DNA of 33,261 bases from Opitutus sp. (lineage in GTDB: Bacteria > Verrucomicrobiota > Verrucomicrobiia > Opitutales > Opitutaceae). The translations under genes and the position numbers were made by a program. Under the pieces are notes generated by a model. The model worked only from the letters and a program-made list of their open reading frames with translations. It did no database searches and had not been told where the DNA came from. The stretch covers positions 1 to 33,261 of the forward strand of contig JANYAM010000146.1 in assembly GCA_025361365.1 (NCBI GenBank). The letters run 5' to 3'. The first letter of the stretch is position 1. Each line of letters begins with the position of its first letter. Positions 7,994-14,711 of the stretch are shown in pieces.

Positions 7994-8758
7994 TTAATGC
8001 ATGCCGCCACCGGCGCGCAGTTCCTCGCCGGTCAGCCAGCCGGAATCATCCGAAGCCAGGAAGACGGCGATCGTGGCGATGTCCTGCGGCTGGCCGGTGC
8101 GGCCGAGCGGGGTCTGCGTGTGCGCATGCTTCTCGAAATCGGAACCAATGAAGCCCGCGGTGACCGAACCCTCGGTCTCGACGATGCCCGGGTTGAGCGC
8201 GTTGACGCGGATGCCCTTCGGCCCGAGTTCCCTCGAGAGGACGCCGGTGATGGCGTCGACCGCGCCCTTCGTGCCGGTGTAGACCGCGCTGGCGGGCGGC
8301 GTGATGCTGCTGACGACCGAGCCGATGTTGATGATGCTGCCGCCCGTGGCCGGGAAGAGCTTCACGGCGGCCTGCGTGGTGAGGAGCAGGCCGAGGACGT
8401 TGATGTTGAACTGCCGGTGGAAATGCTCCGGCGTGATGGCCTCAAGCGGCAGGAATTCGTAGACCCCCGCGTTGTTCACGAGGATGTCGAGGTGGCCGTA
8501 GGCGGCCTTGGTCTCGGCGAGCAGCCGCGTGATGTCGGCCGGGTGGGCGACGTCGCCCTGGATAGCCACGGCCTTGCCGCCGTCGGCAATGATCTCGGCG
8601 ACGACCTTGTCGGCGCCGGCCTTGCTGGAGGCGTAGTTGACGACGACGGACGCACCCGCGGCGGCGAGGTGCTTGGCGATGGAAGCGCCGATGCCCTTGG
8701 AGGCACCGGTAACAAGGGCAATTTTGCCCGCGAGCTTAGGTTGGATGTTGGATTTCAT
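7994..8758 (-). CDS. SDR family oxidoreductase (classical, FabG/glucose-dehydrogenase-like)
   Basis: A 254-residue classical short-chain dehydrogenase. The Rossmann dinucleotide motif TGASKGIG lies near residue 18, NNAG near residue 92, the catalytic Ser in NIGSVVSS, and the YxxxK pair in YTGTK. The end shows LTGEELRAGGGMH where the family usually has LTG..(I/L).VDGG. A residue set for cytosolic NAD(P)(H)-dependent oxidation or reduction is therefore complete. The substrate is not predictable; database names such as 3-oxoacyl-ACP reductase or glucose 1-dehydrogenase would be guesses. The gene sits on the minus strand between two near-identical membrane microproteins and downstream of thioredoxin, probably in one TetR-controlled transcript. 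Confidence 0.92.
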   Translation of the reverse strand: MKSNIQPKLAGKIALVTGASKGIGASIAKHLAAAGASVVVNYASSKAGADKVVAEIIADGGKAVAIQGDVAHPADITRLLAETKAAYGHLDILVNNAGVYEFLPLEAITPEHFHRQFNINVLGLLLTTQAAVKLFPATGGSIINIGSVVSSITPPASAVYTGTKGAVDAITGVLSRELGPKGIRVNALNPGIVETEGSVTAGFIGSDFEKHAHTQTPLGRTGQPQDIATIAVFLASDDSGWLTGEELRAGGGMH

Positions 8759-8811
8759 GGTAGTGAGTGTGGTGGTCGTGGACTGAGGCGAAGTAAGGTT
8801 GGCGCGAAGAA

Positions 8812-8895
8812 TCAGGCGGAAGTGTGGTGCTCGTTGGCGTCGTCAACGAAGACGAGGAGCGTGATGGCTCCGAGAATGAGAGTGGCGGCGATCAT
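8812..8895 (-). CDS. 27-residue single-helix membrane microprotein, copy A
   Basis: ATG at 8895 to TGA at 8812-8814 encodes MIAATLILGAITLLVFVDDA and then NEHHTSA. Residues 2-17 are a hydrophobic helix. The VFVDD end and the whole helix are shared with the 24-residue protein at 7898-7972, whereas the tails after Asp-Asp are unrelated. It lies 34 bases downstream of thioredoxin and 53 bases upstream of the SDR start, on the same strand. No Shine-Dalgarno sequence is obvious (the leader reads CCACCACCACCCACC), as for several genes here. It has no recognised family and is too small for routine gene callers. Conservation between the two copies is the only evidence that it is translated. Confidence 0.6.
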   Translation of the reverse strand: MIAATLILGAITLLVFVDDANEHHTSA

Positions 8896-8929
8896 GGTGG
8901 GTGGTGGTGGAAAGGTGGACGAGGCAGGT

Positions 8930-9289
8930 TTAGGCGGCCGTGGCCGCCGGCCGGGCGGCATCGAGGCGGCGGAGGATCTCGGACTTCGCATGGACGCCGA
9001 CCATCGTGTCGACGACCGCGCCGGCGCGGAAGATGAGCAGCGAGGGGATCGAGCGGATGCCATAGCGGGAGGCGAGTTCCGGGTGGGCGTCGACATCGAC
9101 CTTGGCGACGATCGCCTGGCCGCCACGCTCGGCGGCGATTTCATTGAGGGCCGGGGCGATGGCCTTGCACGGGCCGCACCACGACGCCCAGAAGTCGACG
9201 AGCACCGGATGATGCGCCGAGGCAGCGAGGACATCGGTCGCGAACGAATTGTTGGAAACGGAAACAGGATAAGGAAAGGTCGTGTTCAT
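8930..9289 (-). CDS. trxA: Thioredoxin
   Basis: A 119-residue thioredoxin, a cytosolic disulfide reductant. The active-site WCGPC is at residues 37-41 in VDFWASWCGPCKAIAP. The buried Asp-Val-Asp strand is seen as VAKVDVDAHPELA, and the cis-proline is in RSIPSLLIF. The ATG at 9289 was chosen, as an upstream in-frame start at 9385 would add 32 residues unlike any thioredoxin. The start overlaps the stop of a 77-residue upstream frame as ATGA, suggesting translational coupling. The location in a TetR-controlled set with an SDR, rather than next to thioredoxin reductase, suggests a stress-induced thioredoxin instead of the housekeeping copy; that is inference. Confidence 0.93.
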   Translation of the reverse strand: MNTTFPYPVSVSNNSFATDVLAASAHHPVLVDFWASWCGPCKAIAPALNEIAAERGGQAIVAKVDVDAHPELASRYGIRSIPSLLIFRAGAVVDTMVGVHAKSEILRRLDAARPAATAA

Positions 9290-9519
9290 TTTGACGGAGG
9301 TTGGTGGTGACGCAAAACGAGGCGGCCTATTCGCGTTGGCGCGTGAGCGGCGCATGCAGGCGGTCGAGCAGATAGGGGGTCCCACAGGCTGCCGAGCGGC
9401 TGCACGGGGAAACGCGCCCGCGCGGTGGCGGCGTTGGTTAACCGCTGCACAAAACGAGAAGCGAAGTTGGAGCGCGGGGAATTGCCGGACGAAGAGGAGC
9501 GGAGGGTCTTATTTTTCAT
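9286..9519 (-). CDS. Possible leader ORF, 77 residues, before thioredoxin
   Basis: An open frame from ATG 9519 to TGA 9286-9288, whose stop overlaps the thioredoxin start (ATGA). The ATG lies 12 bases after a TATAAC box. The product is basic and polar (MKNKTLRSSSSGNSPRSNFA at the N-terminus), with scattered Arg, Pro and Ser and no domain, signal or membrane segment. Its composition looks more like translated GC-rich leader than a folded protein. Position and coupled stop/start argue for translation at least as a leader; amino-acid content argues against a functional protein. It accounts for most of the 313-base space between thioredoxin and the regulator gene, which otherwise contains the operator-like site and the regulator's terminator. 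Confidence 0.3.
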   Translation of the reverse strand: MKNKTLRSSSSGNSPRSNFASRFVQRLTNAATARARFPVQPLGSLWDPLSARPPACAAHAPTRIGRLVLRHHQPPSK

Positions 9520-9530
9520 GGCTGAAAGTT

Positions 9531-9558
9531 GTTATAGTTGACTGGTTATCTAGTTTTG
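9531..9558 (-). promoter_or_regulatory. Probable promoter and TetR operator of the thioredoxin-SDR operon
   Basis: Read on the minus strand, a weak -35 (TCAAAA), a 17-base spacer and TATAAC (-10) precede the ATG at 9519. The spacer contains ACTAGATAACCAGTCAAC, which matches the regulator's own upstream palindrome (ACTAGA ... AGTCAACTAT) except for a one-base shorter centre and one degenerate end. An operator in the promoter spacer would let the TetR protein block transcription. Confidence 0.5.
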
Positions 9559-9563
9559 AGGCG

Positions 9564-9592
9564 AAAAAAGGGCGCACGCGGAAAACGTGCGC
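9564..9592 (-). terminator. Rho-independent terminator of the tetR gene
   Basis: On the minus strand GCGCACG (9592-9586), loop TTTTCCG and CGTGCGC (9578-9572) form a perfect 7-bp stem. It is followed by CC and six T residues (9569-9564), 11 bases after the regulator's stop codon. It separates the regulator transcript from the thioredoxin operon downstream. Confidence 0.85.
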
Positions 9593-9602
9593 TGTGAGTC
9601 GG

Positions 9603-10235
9603 TCAGGCCTTGGCGGTGGTGGTTTGGGCGGGGGACTTGGCGCCGAGGATACGCATGGCCAGGTCGGGCAATGCGCGGAGCACCTCGGGGTCGTTGAGAA
9701 TGCGGGCTTGAGAGAGAATGCCATCGATCAGGCCGGCCATTGCGGTGGCCTTATCGCCAGGATCGCCCGGCTCGATCGAGCCCTCGGCGAGGGCATCGCG
9801 AATCGCAGATTCATAATAGCGGCGCTTGCGCGCGAAAAGCTCGCGGATCTTGGCGCCCACGGCCTGTTCGTCGGTGCACGTGCAGGTCTCAGAGCCGAGG
9901 GACATCACCGGGCAACCTAGCACCTTGCCGTGCTTCTGCTTAATTTCCGCCTGGAAATCATACATGCTAGCCAGGTAGGTCCGGATCCTGATCAGCGGCT
10001 CAACCGAAGGGGAAAAGATGCCGTCCATCTTCGGCTTGCTGACTTCCAGCCACATCCGCTCCAGCGCGGCCACGGCGAGTTCGGACTTTGAGCTGAAGAA
10101 ATAGTAGAAGCTACCCTTGGCCACGCCGGCCCGCTTGCAGATGTCATCGATCGTGATGGCGCCGTAGCTCTCTTCCCAGATCAGGTCGAGGGCGGCGTCC
10201 ATCAAGCGTTCGTTGGCGTCTGAAGTTCTTCCCAT
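9603..10235 (-). CDS. TetR/AcrR family transcriptional regulator
   Basis: A 210-residue one-component repressor. The N-terminal helix-turn-helix spans about residues 9-55, with ITIDDICKRAGVAKGSFYYF as the recognition region and the usual SKSEL following. The C-terminal ligand/dimer domain contains GCPV (Cys108) and an unusual ETCTCTDE (Cys118, Cys120). Together with a thioredoxin target gene this hints at redox or electrophile sensing; that is inference. The ATG at 10235 is preferred over a TTG at 10271 that falls inside the operator. A perfect 8-bp inverted repeat lies 15 bases upstream, and a related site precedes the thioredoxin operon, so autoregulation and control of the downstream genes are likely. 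Confidence 0.92.
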   Translation of the reverse strand: MGRTSDANERLMDAALDLIWEESYGAITIDDICKRAGVAKGSFYYFFSSKSELAVAALERMWLEVSKPKMDGIFSPSVEPLIRIRTYLASMYDFQAEIKQKHGKVLGCPVMSLGSETCTCTDEQAVGAKIRELFARKRRYYESAIRDALAEGSIEPGDPGDKATAMAGLIDGILSQARILNDPEVLRALPDLAMRILGAKSPAQTTTAKA

Positions 10236-10249
10236 GGCCAAGATGGATA

Positions 10250-10272
10250 GTTGACTATTTGGTCTAGTCAAC
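10250..10272 (-). promoter_or_regulatory. TetR operator and promoter of the regulator gene
   Basis: GTTGACTA (10250-10257) and TAGTCAAC (10265-10272) are perfect inverted half-sites with a 7-base centre, typical of a TetR dimer site. On the minus strand TTGACT in the outer half-site fits a -35 element, with TATCCA 16 bases on as a possible -10. Binding would therefore block the regulator's own promoter. Confidence 0.7.
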
Positions 10273-10333
10273 GGTTTTTCTCAGGTTTTCTAAAAAAACC
10301 AGCTTCCTCGCTTCCTTCCGGGCATGATTCACC

Positions 10334-10347
10334 GCCAAGCGCTTGGC
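10334..10347. promoter_or_regulatory. Perfect 14-bp palindrome upstream of the DUF2911 genes
   Basis: GCCAAGCGCTTGGC is a perfect palindrome 75 bases before the ATG at 10423. It lies in the 187-base divergent gap between the tetR gene and the first DUF2911 gene. It could be a regulator site; there is only one copy and no known binding protein. Confidence 0.3.
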
Positions 10348-10422
10348 TGTCACATGGATTTAAAAGCCTTTGGTCGAAAATAGGTGGAATCTCGGCGCCG
10401 TCTGGCTTCTCTTAGATTCACC

Positions 10423-11301
10423 ATGATTCCCCGCATGCTCCGCTCCACCCTGTCATTCCTTGCCGGGTCGGTCCTCGTGACCGGCCTGTTTGCCCAAACC
10501 CCCGCGCCCAAGATCGAATTTCCCGCGGCCAGCCCGGCCGCCACGGTCAAGCAGCGCGTCGGTTTCACCGACATCGAGATCAACTATTCGCGGCCGAGCA
10601 TGCGCGGCCGGAAAATCTTCGGCGGCCTGCAGCCCTACGGCGAGATCTGGCGCACCGGCGCCAACAACGCCACGAAGATCACCTTCAGCACCGCGGTGAA
10701 GTTCGGCGGCGCCGACGTGCCCGCCGGTTCCTACGCCCTCTTCAGCATCCCCGGCGAGAGCGAGTGGACCGTCATCCTCAACAAGGTCGTCGGCCAATGG
10801 GGCGCCTACACCTACGACGCCAAGAACGACTTCGTTCGCGTTAAAGCCGTGCCCACCGCCCTGCCCTGGCCCGTCGAGACCTTCACCTTCAGCTTTAACG
10901 ATCTCGCCAACGAGTCCGCCGCCACCCTCTCCCTCTACTGGGAAAGCACCCGCGTGCCGGTGAAGATCGAGGTCGACGTCGCCAGCATCCTCGTGCCGCA
11001 GATCGAGACCGTGATGGCCGCCCCCGACGGCAAGAAGCCCTACTTCGCCTCCGCCATGTTCTATTTTGAGAACGGCCTCGACCTGAAGAAGGCCGCGGCG
11101 TGGATGGACGCCGCCATCGCGGAACAACCCGATGCCTTCTACATGGTCTACCGCAAGGGTCTCATCCTGGAAAAATCCGGCGACAAGGCCGGGGCGCTCG
11201 CCGCCGCGCAGAAATCCCTCGAGATGGCCAAGAAGGCTCCCGGTCTCATCGGCGCGGAATACAGCCGCCTGAACGAGGCCCTCATCGCGCGCGTGAAGTA
11301 A
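10423..11301 (+). CDS. Exported DUF2911 protein with TPR-like C-terminus
   Basis: A 292-residue secreted protein. Residues 1-25 form a signal peptide (MIPRMLRSTLSFLAGSVLVT, then GLFAQ). Residues about 35-190 are DUF2911, recognised by VTVKQRVG-type opening, INYSRPSMRGRKIFGGLQPY, then GEIWRTGANNATKI and VPAGSYALFSIP. The remaining 100 residues are alpha-helical with alternating Ala/Lys (FYMVYRKGLILEKSGDKAGA), like one or two tetratricopeptide repeats. DUF2911 occurs widely in Bacteroidota and Verrucomicrobiota without known function; it is presumed periplasmic. ATG 10423 gives the best signal peptide; an internal Met four codons on is an alternative. A second DUF2911 gene follows after a possible terminator hairpin. 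Confidence 0.85.
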   Translation: MIPRMLRSTLSFLAGSVLVTGLFAQTPAPKIEFPAASPAATVKQRVGFTDIEINYSRPSMRGRKIFGGLQPYGEIWRTGANNATKITFSTAVKFGGADVPAGSYALFSIPGESEWTVILNKVVGQWGAYTYDAKNDFVRVKAVPTALPWPVETFTFSFNDLANESAATLSLYWESTRVPVKIEVDVASILVPQIETVMAAPDGKKPYFASAMFYFENGLDLKKAAAWMDAAIAEQPDAFYMVYRKGLILEKSGDKAGALAAAQKSLEMAKKAPGLIGAEYSRLNEALIARVK

Positions 11302-11375
11302 GCTGGTGGAGCGCGTTGCCCCCAGCGCGCTCAAGCGGCTTGAGGCGAAGCCACTCCACCCTCCGAAACCCTCCC

Positions 11376-11405
11376 GCGCCGGTGGCGTCTAACCGCCGGC
11401 GCTTT
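11376..11405 (+). terminator. Possible terminator or attenuator hairpin between the DUF2911 genes
   Basis: GCGCCGGTGG (11376-11385), a 7-base loop and CCGCCGGCGC (11393-11402) form a 10-bp stem with one G-T pair, followed by TTTGCTCT. The T-tract is short, so termination would be partial. An upstream GGTGGAG...CTCCACC inverted repeat (11304-11360 region) is also present in the gap. Confidence 0.5.
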
Positions 11406-11431
11406 GCTCTCCCCTTCCAACCCGTGATCCC

Positions 11432-12034
11432 ATGAAAATCCGTCTCGCCCTCGCCCTGCTCACCGCGTCCGCCTCCTCCGCGCTTTTTGCGCAAACCCCC
11501 GCGGCGCCCGCGCCCGCCCCGGCCGCCACCATCGCCCCGCCGGCTGCACCGCGCGCCCGTATCAGCCCGCATGAAGTCATCAGCCTCAAGGTCGATGGCA
11601 ACCGCGTGACCATCATCTATGGCCGCCCTTACTCCAAGGACCCGAAGACCGGCGCCGTCCGCAAGATCTGGGGCGAGCTCGTGCCCTACGGCAAGGTCTG
11701 GCGCACCGGCTCGGACGAGGCCACCACGCTCATCACCCAGCAGGCGATCGATCTCGGCGGCACCACCGTGCCCGCCGGCACCTACACCCTGTTCACCGTC
11801 CCGCAGGCCGACGGCACGGCCAAGCTGGTCATCAACAAGGAAACCGGCCAGTGGGGCGTTGATCCCTACCACGAGGCTAACGAATTCGCCCGCGTCGACC
11901 TGAAGAAAGACACGCTCAACACGCAGCTCGACCAGTTCGTCATGGCGCTGGAGAAAAATCCGGCCGGCGGCAGCGTCCTGAAGATGGCCTGGGAAACCAC
12001 CCAGTTCTCCGTGGCTTACACGGTCAAAAAGTAA
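11432..12034 (+). CDS. Exported DUF2911 protein, second copy
   Basis: A 200-residue secreted protein. Residues 1-20 are a signal peptide ending in ALFAQ, then comes a Pro/Ala-rich linker to about residue 45. The DUF2911 core follows: VTIIYGRPYSKDP, then IWGELVPYGKVWRTGSDEAT and VPAGTYTLFTVP. It lacks the helical C-terminal extension of its neighbour and is close to the usual length of a DUF2911 protein. The two proteins share the family core but diverge in most positions, so the duplication is old. The stop is 14 bases before the LmbE/PIG-L gene, so it may be the first gene of the operon running to bshA, although the gap also allows separate transcription. Confidence 0.85.
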   Translation: MKIRLALALLTASASSALFAQTPAAPAPAPAATIAPPAAPRARISPHEVISLKVDGNRVTIIYGRPYSKDPKTGAVRKIWGELVPYGKVWRTGSDEATTLITQQAIDLGGTTVPAGTYTLFTVPQADGTAKLVINKETGQWGVDPYHEANEFARVDLKKDTLNTQLDQFVMALEKNPAGGSVLKMAWETTQFSVAYTVKK

Positions 12035-12048
12035 CCGCCCACCCGGTC

Positions 12049-14577
12049 ATGGCTTTCCGTTCCTGGCGCCGCGGGCTGCTTGTGCTCGGCGCTATTTTCA
12101 CCGTCGCCGCCCTCCACGCTTTGCCGGGCGACCGGCCCGGACAAACACCGGCCGGCCAGCAGGCCGGAACGGTGCCCTCCCCCGAAGGGATCAAAGGGGA
12201 CCTCCGCAGCTTCGGCACGACCGGCACCGTGCTGCACATCGGCGCGCACCCCGATGACGAGAACACGCAGCTGATCACCTACCTCTCGCTGGGCCGCGGC
12301 TATCGCGCCGCCTACCTGTCGCTCACGCGCGGCGATGGCGGCCAGAACGAACTCGGCCGCGACTTCGACGAGAAACTCGGCGTCGCCCGCACCCAGGAGC
12401 TGCTCGCCGCCCGCCGCTTCGACCATGGCCGCCAGTTTTTTACGCGGGCCATCGATTTCGGTTTTTCCAAGACACCGGAAGAGACCCTGCGCTTCTGGGA
12501 TCGCGACGCCGTGCTCGGCGATGTCGTGCGCATCATCCGGCAATACCGTCCCGATGTCATCGTCACGCGCTTTCCCATCCCCCCTGGCAGCGGCGGCCAC
12601 GGCCACCACACCGCCTCGGCTATCCTCGCCGTCGAGGCCTTCAAGCTCGCCGGAGATCCCAAGGCTTATCCGGAACAGCTCACGCAAGGCCTGACTGTCT
12701 GGCAGCCCAAGCGCGTTGTCTGGAATTCGTTTTCGTTCGGCGGCGCCGGTCCCAACGGACTCAACGGCCCCATCGTGAAAATGGACATCGCGGGCATCGA
12801 CCCGGTGAGCGACGATAGCTTTGGCACCATCGCCAATGAAAGCCGCGGCATGCACAAGACCCAGGGCCTCGGCGGTTTTTCCGGCCGCGCGGCCACTGGT
12901 CCTAACATCCAAAACTTCATGCTGCTGGCTGGCGATCCGGCCACGTCCGACCTCATGGATGGCGTCGACACGACGTGGAACCGTTATCCGGGCGGCGCTG
13001 AAATCGGCGAAGCCGCCGCGGCCGTCCTCGCTGGATTCAAGGCTGACGATCCCGCCGCCTCGGTGCCCGCCCTGCTGGCGCTCCGCCCTAGACTCGCCGC
13101 GCTACCGTCCGATCCGCTCGTCGCCGACAAGCGCGCGCAACTGGACCGGATCTTGCAGGCATGCCTCGGTCTGAAGGTCGAAACCACCATCGCCAACGCC
13201 GAGGTCGTGCCGGGCGAACCGCTCAAACTAACGCTCGCCTTCAGCGTAGCGGCCAAATCCGTTGACGTGCGTTACCTCGAGACGCGCAGCCCGGCGTTGA
13301 AGCTGGCCGCCGGCTCCGCCGGCGAACTGACCGGCGTCCTGCCGCTGACGACCCCGCTCACCCAACCCTACTGGCTGCGCGCCGACGGCGCGGCAGGCAT
13401 TTCCCGCGTCGACGATCCCTCCCTCATCGGCCGGCCGGAAAATCCGCCCGCGATTCCGCTGGAGCATGTCTTCACGGTAAGCGGCCAGACTTTGGTCATC
13501 ACCGATGAACCGGTGCAACTCGTCCATGCGCGGGTCGGCGAGCAATCACGGTTGAGCGTCAAGATCATCCCGCCCGTCTCGCTCGCGCTGAACTCCGAGA
13601 TCTTCTTCGTGCCGCCCGGCACCACGAAACCGGTCAGCGTGGAGGTCACGGCCGCCCGCGCCAACAGCCGCGGCACTCTCCGCCTCGACCTGCCCGCCGG
13701 CTGGTCCGCCGCGCCCGGCCCGCAGGACTTCCACCTGCCCAACGTCGGCGACAAAGCGCGGGTCACCTTTAATGTGACCGCCTCGGCGCAACCGTCCGCC
13801 GGAAAACTCACGGCCATCGCGAAGGTCGACGGCCACGATTTCTCCAACCAGCGCTATGAGGTCCGCTACGATCACATTCCCGTGCAGTTGCTCCAGCCGC
13901 CGGCCCGCGCGCGGCTGGCCAGTTTCGAGTTGGCCACGCGCGGCCTGACCATCGGTTACCTGCCAGGCGCCGGCGACTATGTGGCCGAATGCCTCGAGCA
14001 GATGGGCTATGTCGTTCACCGCCTTACCGGCGCTGACCTGACGCCGGAAAAACTCAAGGGCCTCGACGCCGTCGTCATCGGCGTGCGCGCCTTCAACGAG
14101 CGCACTGACTTGAAGGCCGCCTTCCCCGGCCTGCTCGCCTGGGTCGAGGCCGGCGGCACCGTCATCGCGCAATACAACCGGCCCAACGGCCTGAAGGCCG
14201 ACCAGCTCGGGCCGTATCCGCTCTCGATCGAGGGACCGGCCCCGGCGCTGCGCGTCACCGACGAGACGGCGCCTGTGACGCTCCTCGCGCCCGACCACGC
14301 GGCCGTCAACACGCCGAACAAAATCGCTCCCACGGATTTCAACGGCTGGGTGCAGGAACGTGGTGCGTATTTCCCGAGCAAGTGGGATGAGGAACATTAT
14401 GTCGCCCTGCTCGGCATGAGCGACCCGGGCGAGGCCACGCTCAAGAGCAGCATCCTCGTCGCGAAATACGGGCAGGGTCACTACGTCTACACCGGCATCG
14501 GATTTTTCCGGCAGCTGCCCGCCGGCGTGCCCGGCGCCTACCGCCTGTTCGCCAACCTGCTTTCGCTGAGCAAATGA
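12049..14577 (+). CDS. Exported LmbE/PIG-L family deacetylase with GATase1-like C-terminus
   Basis: An 842-residue protein. Residues 1-25 are a signal peptide, so it acts outside the cytoplasm. The LmbE/PIG-L catalytic domain spans about 55-330, with the zinc motif GAHPDDEN (His67, Asp69, Asp70) and GGHGHHTAS (around His184-His187). The middle part (about 380-610) looks like beta-sandwich domains. The C-terminal 220 residues resemble a class-I glutamine-amidotransferase/ThuA-like fold (GYLPGAGDYVAECLEQMGY, ...VVIGVRAF). PIG-L enzymes remove acetyl groups from N-acetylglucosaminyl compounds or cleave thiol conjugates, so a role on a sugar or thiol conjugate is plausible; the substrate is unknown. 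The stop overlaps the start of the next gene by four bases, the first link in the coupled chain leading to bshA. Confidence 0.85.
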   Translation: MAFRSWRRGLLVLGAIFTVAALHALPGDRPGQTPAGQQAGTVPSPEGIKGDLRSFGTTGTVLHIGAHPDDENTQLITYLSLGRGYRAAYLSLTRGDGGQNELGRDFDEKLGVARTQELLAARRFDHGRQFFTRAIDFGFSKTPEETLRFWDRDAVLGDVVRIIRQYRPDVIVTRFPIPPGSGGHGHHTASAILAVEAFKLAGDPKAYPEQLTQGLTVWQPKRVVWNSFSFGGAGPNGLNGPIVKMDIAGIDPVSDDSFGTIANESRGMHKTQGLGGFSGRAATGPNIQNFMLLAGDPATSDLMDGVDTTWNRYPGGAEIGEAAAAVLAGFKADDPAASVPALLALRPRLAALPSDPLVADKRAQLDRILQACLGLKVETTIANAEVVPGEPLKLTLAFSVAAKSVDVRYLETRSPALKLAAGSAGELTGVLPLTTPLTQPYWLRADGAAGISRVDDPSLIGRPENPPAIPLEHVFTVSGQTLVITDEPVQLVHARVGEQSRLSVKIIPPVSLALNSEIFFVPPGTTKPVSVEVTAARANSRGTLRLDLPAGWSAAPGPQDFHLPNVGDKARVTFNVTASAQPSAGKLTAIAKVDGHDFSNQRYEVRYDHIPVQLLQPPARARLASFELATRGLTIGYLPGAGDYVAECLEQMGYVVHRLTGADLTPEKLKGLDAVVIGVRAFNERTDLKAAFPGLLAWVEAGGTVIAQYNRPNGLKADQLGPYPLSIEGPAPALRVTDETAPVTLLAPDHAAVNTPNKIAPTDFNGWVQERGAYFPSKWDEEHYVALLGMSDPGEATLKSSILVAKYGQGHYVYTGIGFFRQLPAGVPGAYRLFANLLSLSK

Positions 14578-14711
14578 CCACGCCGCCCCCCGACGACGAG
14601 TTTACCGGTCTCCCCGGTTTCCGCTCGTGGCGGGCGGTTTATGTTTTCGTGCTGGGCGTCTTCGTCGTCTGGGTCGGGTTGCTGGCGGTGCTGACGGAGG
14701 TGTATTCGTGA
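14574..14711 (+). CDS. 45-residue single-pass membrane protein, probable symporter partner
   Basis: ATG 14574 to TGA 14709-14711 encodes a 45-residue protein. Its polar N-terminus (MTTPPPDDEFTGLPGFRSW) is followed by one transmembrane helix (about 20-41, AVYVFVLGVFVVWVGLLAVL). It begins within the stop codon of the LmbE/PIG-L gene (ATGA) and ends within the GTG start of the symporter (GTGA). Small one- or two-helix proteins are encoded ahead of several sodium:solute symporters in bacteria (for example YhdT with PanF), and by position this appears to be one, although no named family is recognised. A role as symporter subunit or assembly factor is inferred from coupling. Confidence 0.8.
   Translation: MTTPPPDDEFTGLPGFRSWRAVYVFVLGVFVVWVGLLAVLTEVYS

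Noticed and set aside
7985-9310. Long plus-strand open frame (441 residues) over the SDR/thioredoxin genes
   Set aside because: It is Gly/Arg/Asp-rich antisense of clear SDR and thioredoxin genes on the minus strand and has no domain.
10236-10271. Upstream TTG start for the TetR regulator
   Set aside because: It falls within the palindromic operator/promoter, so it would not be transcribed; ATG 10235 starts the HTH domain properly.
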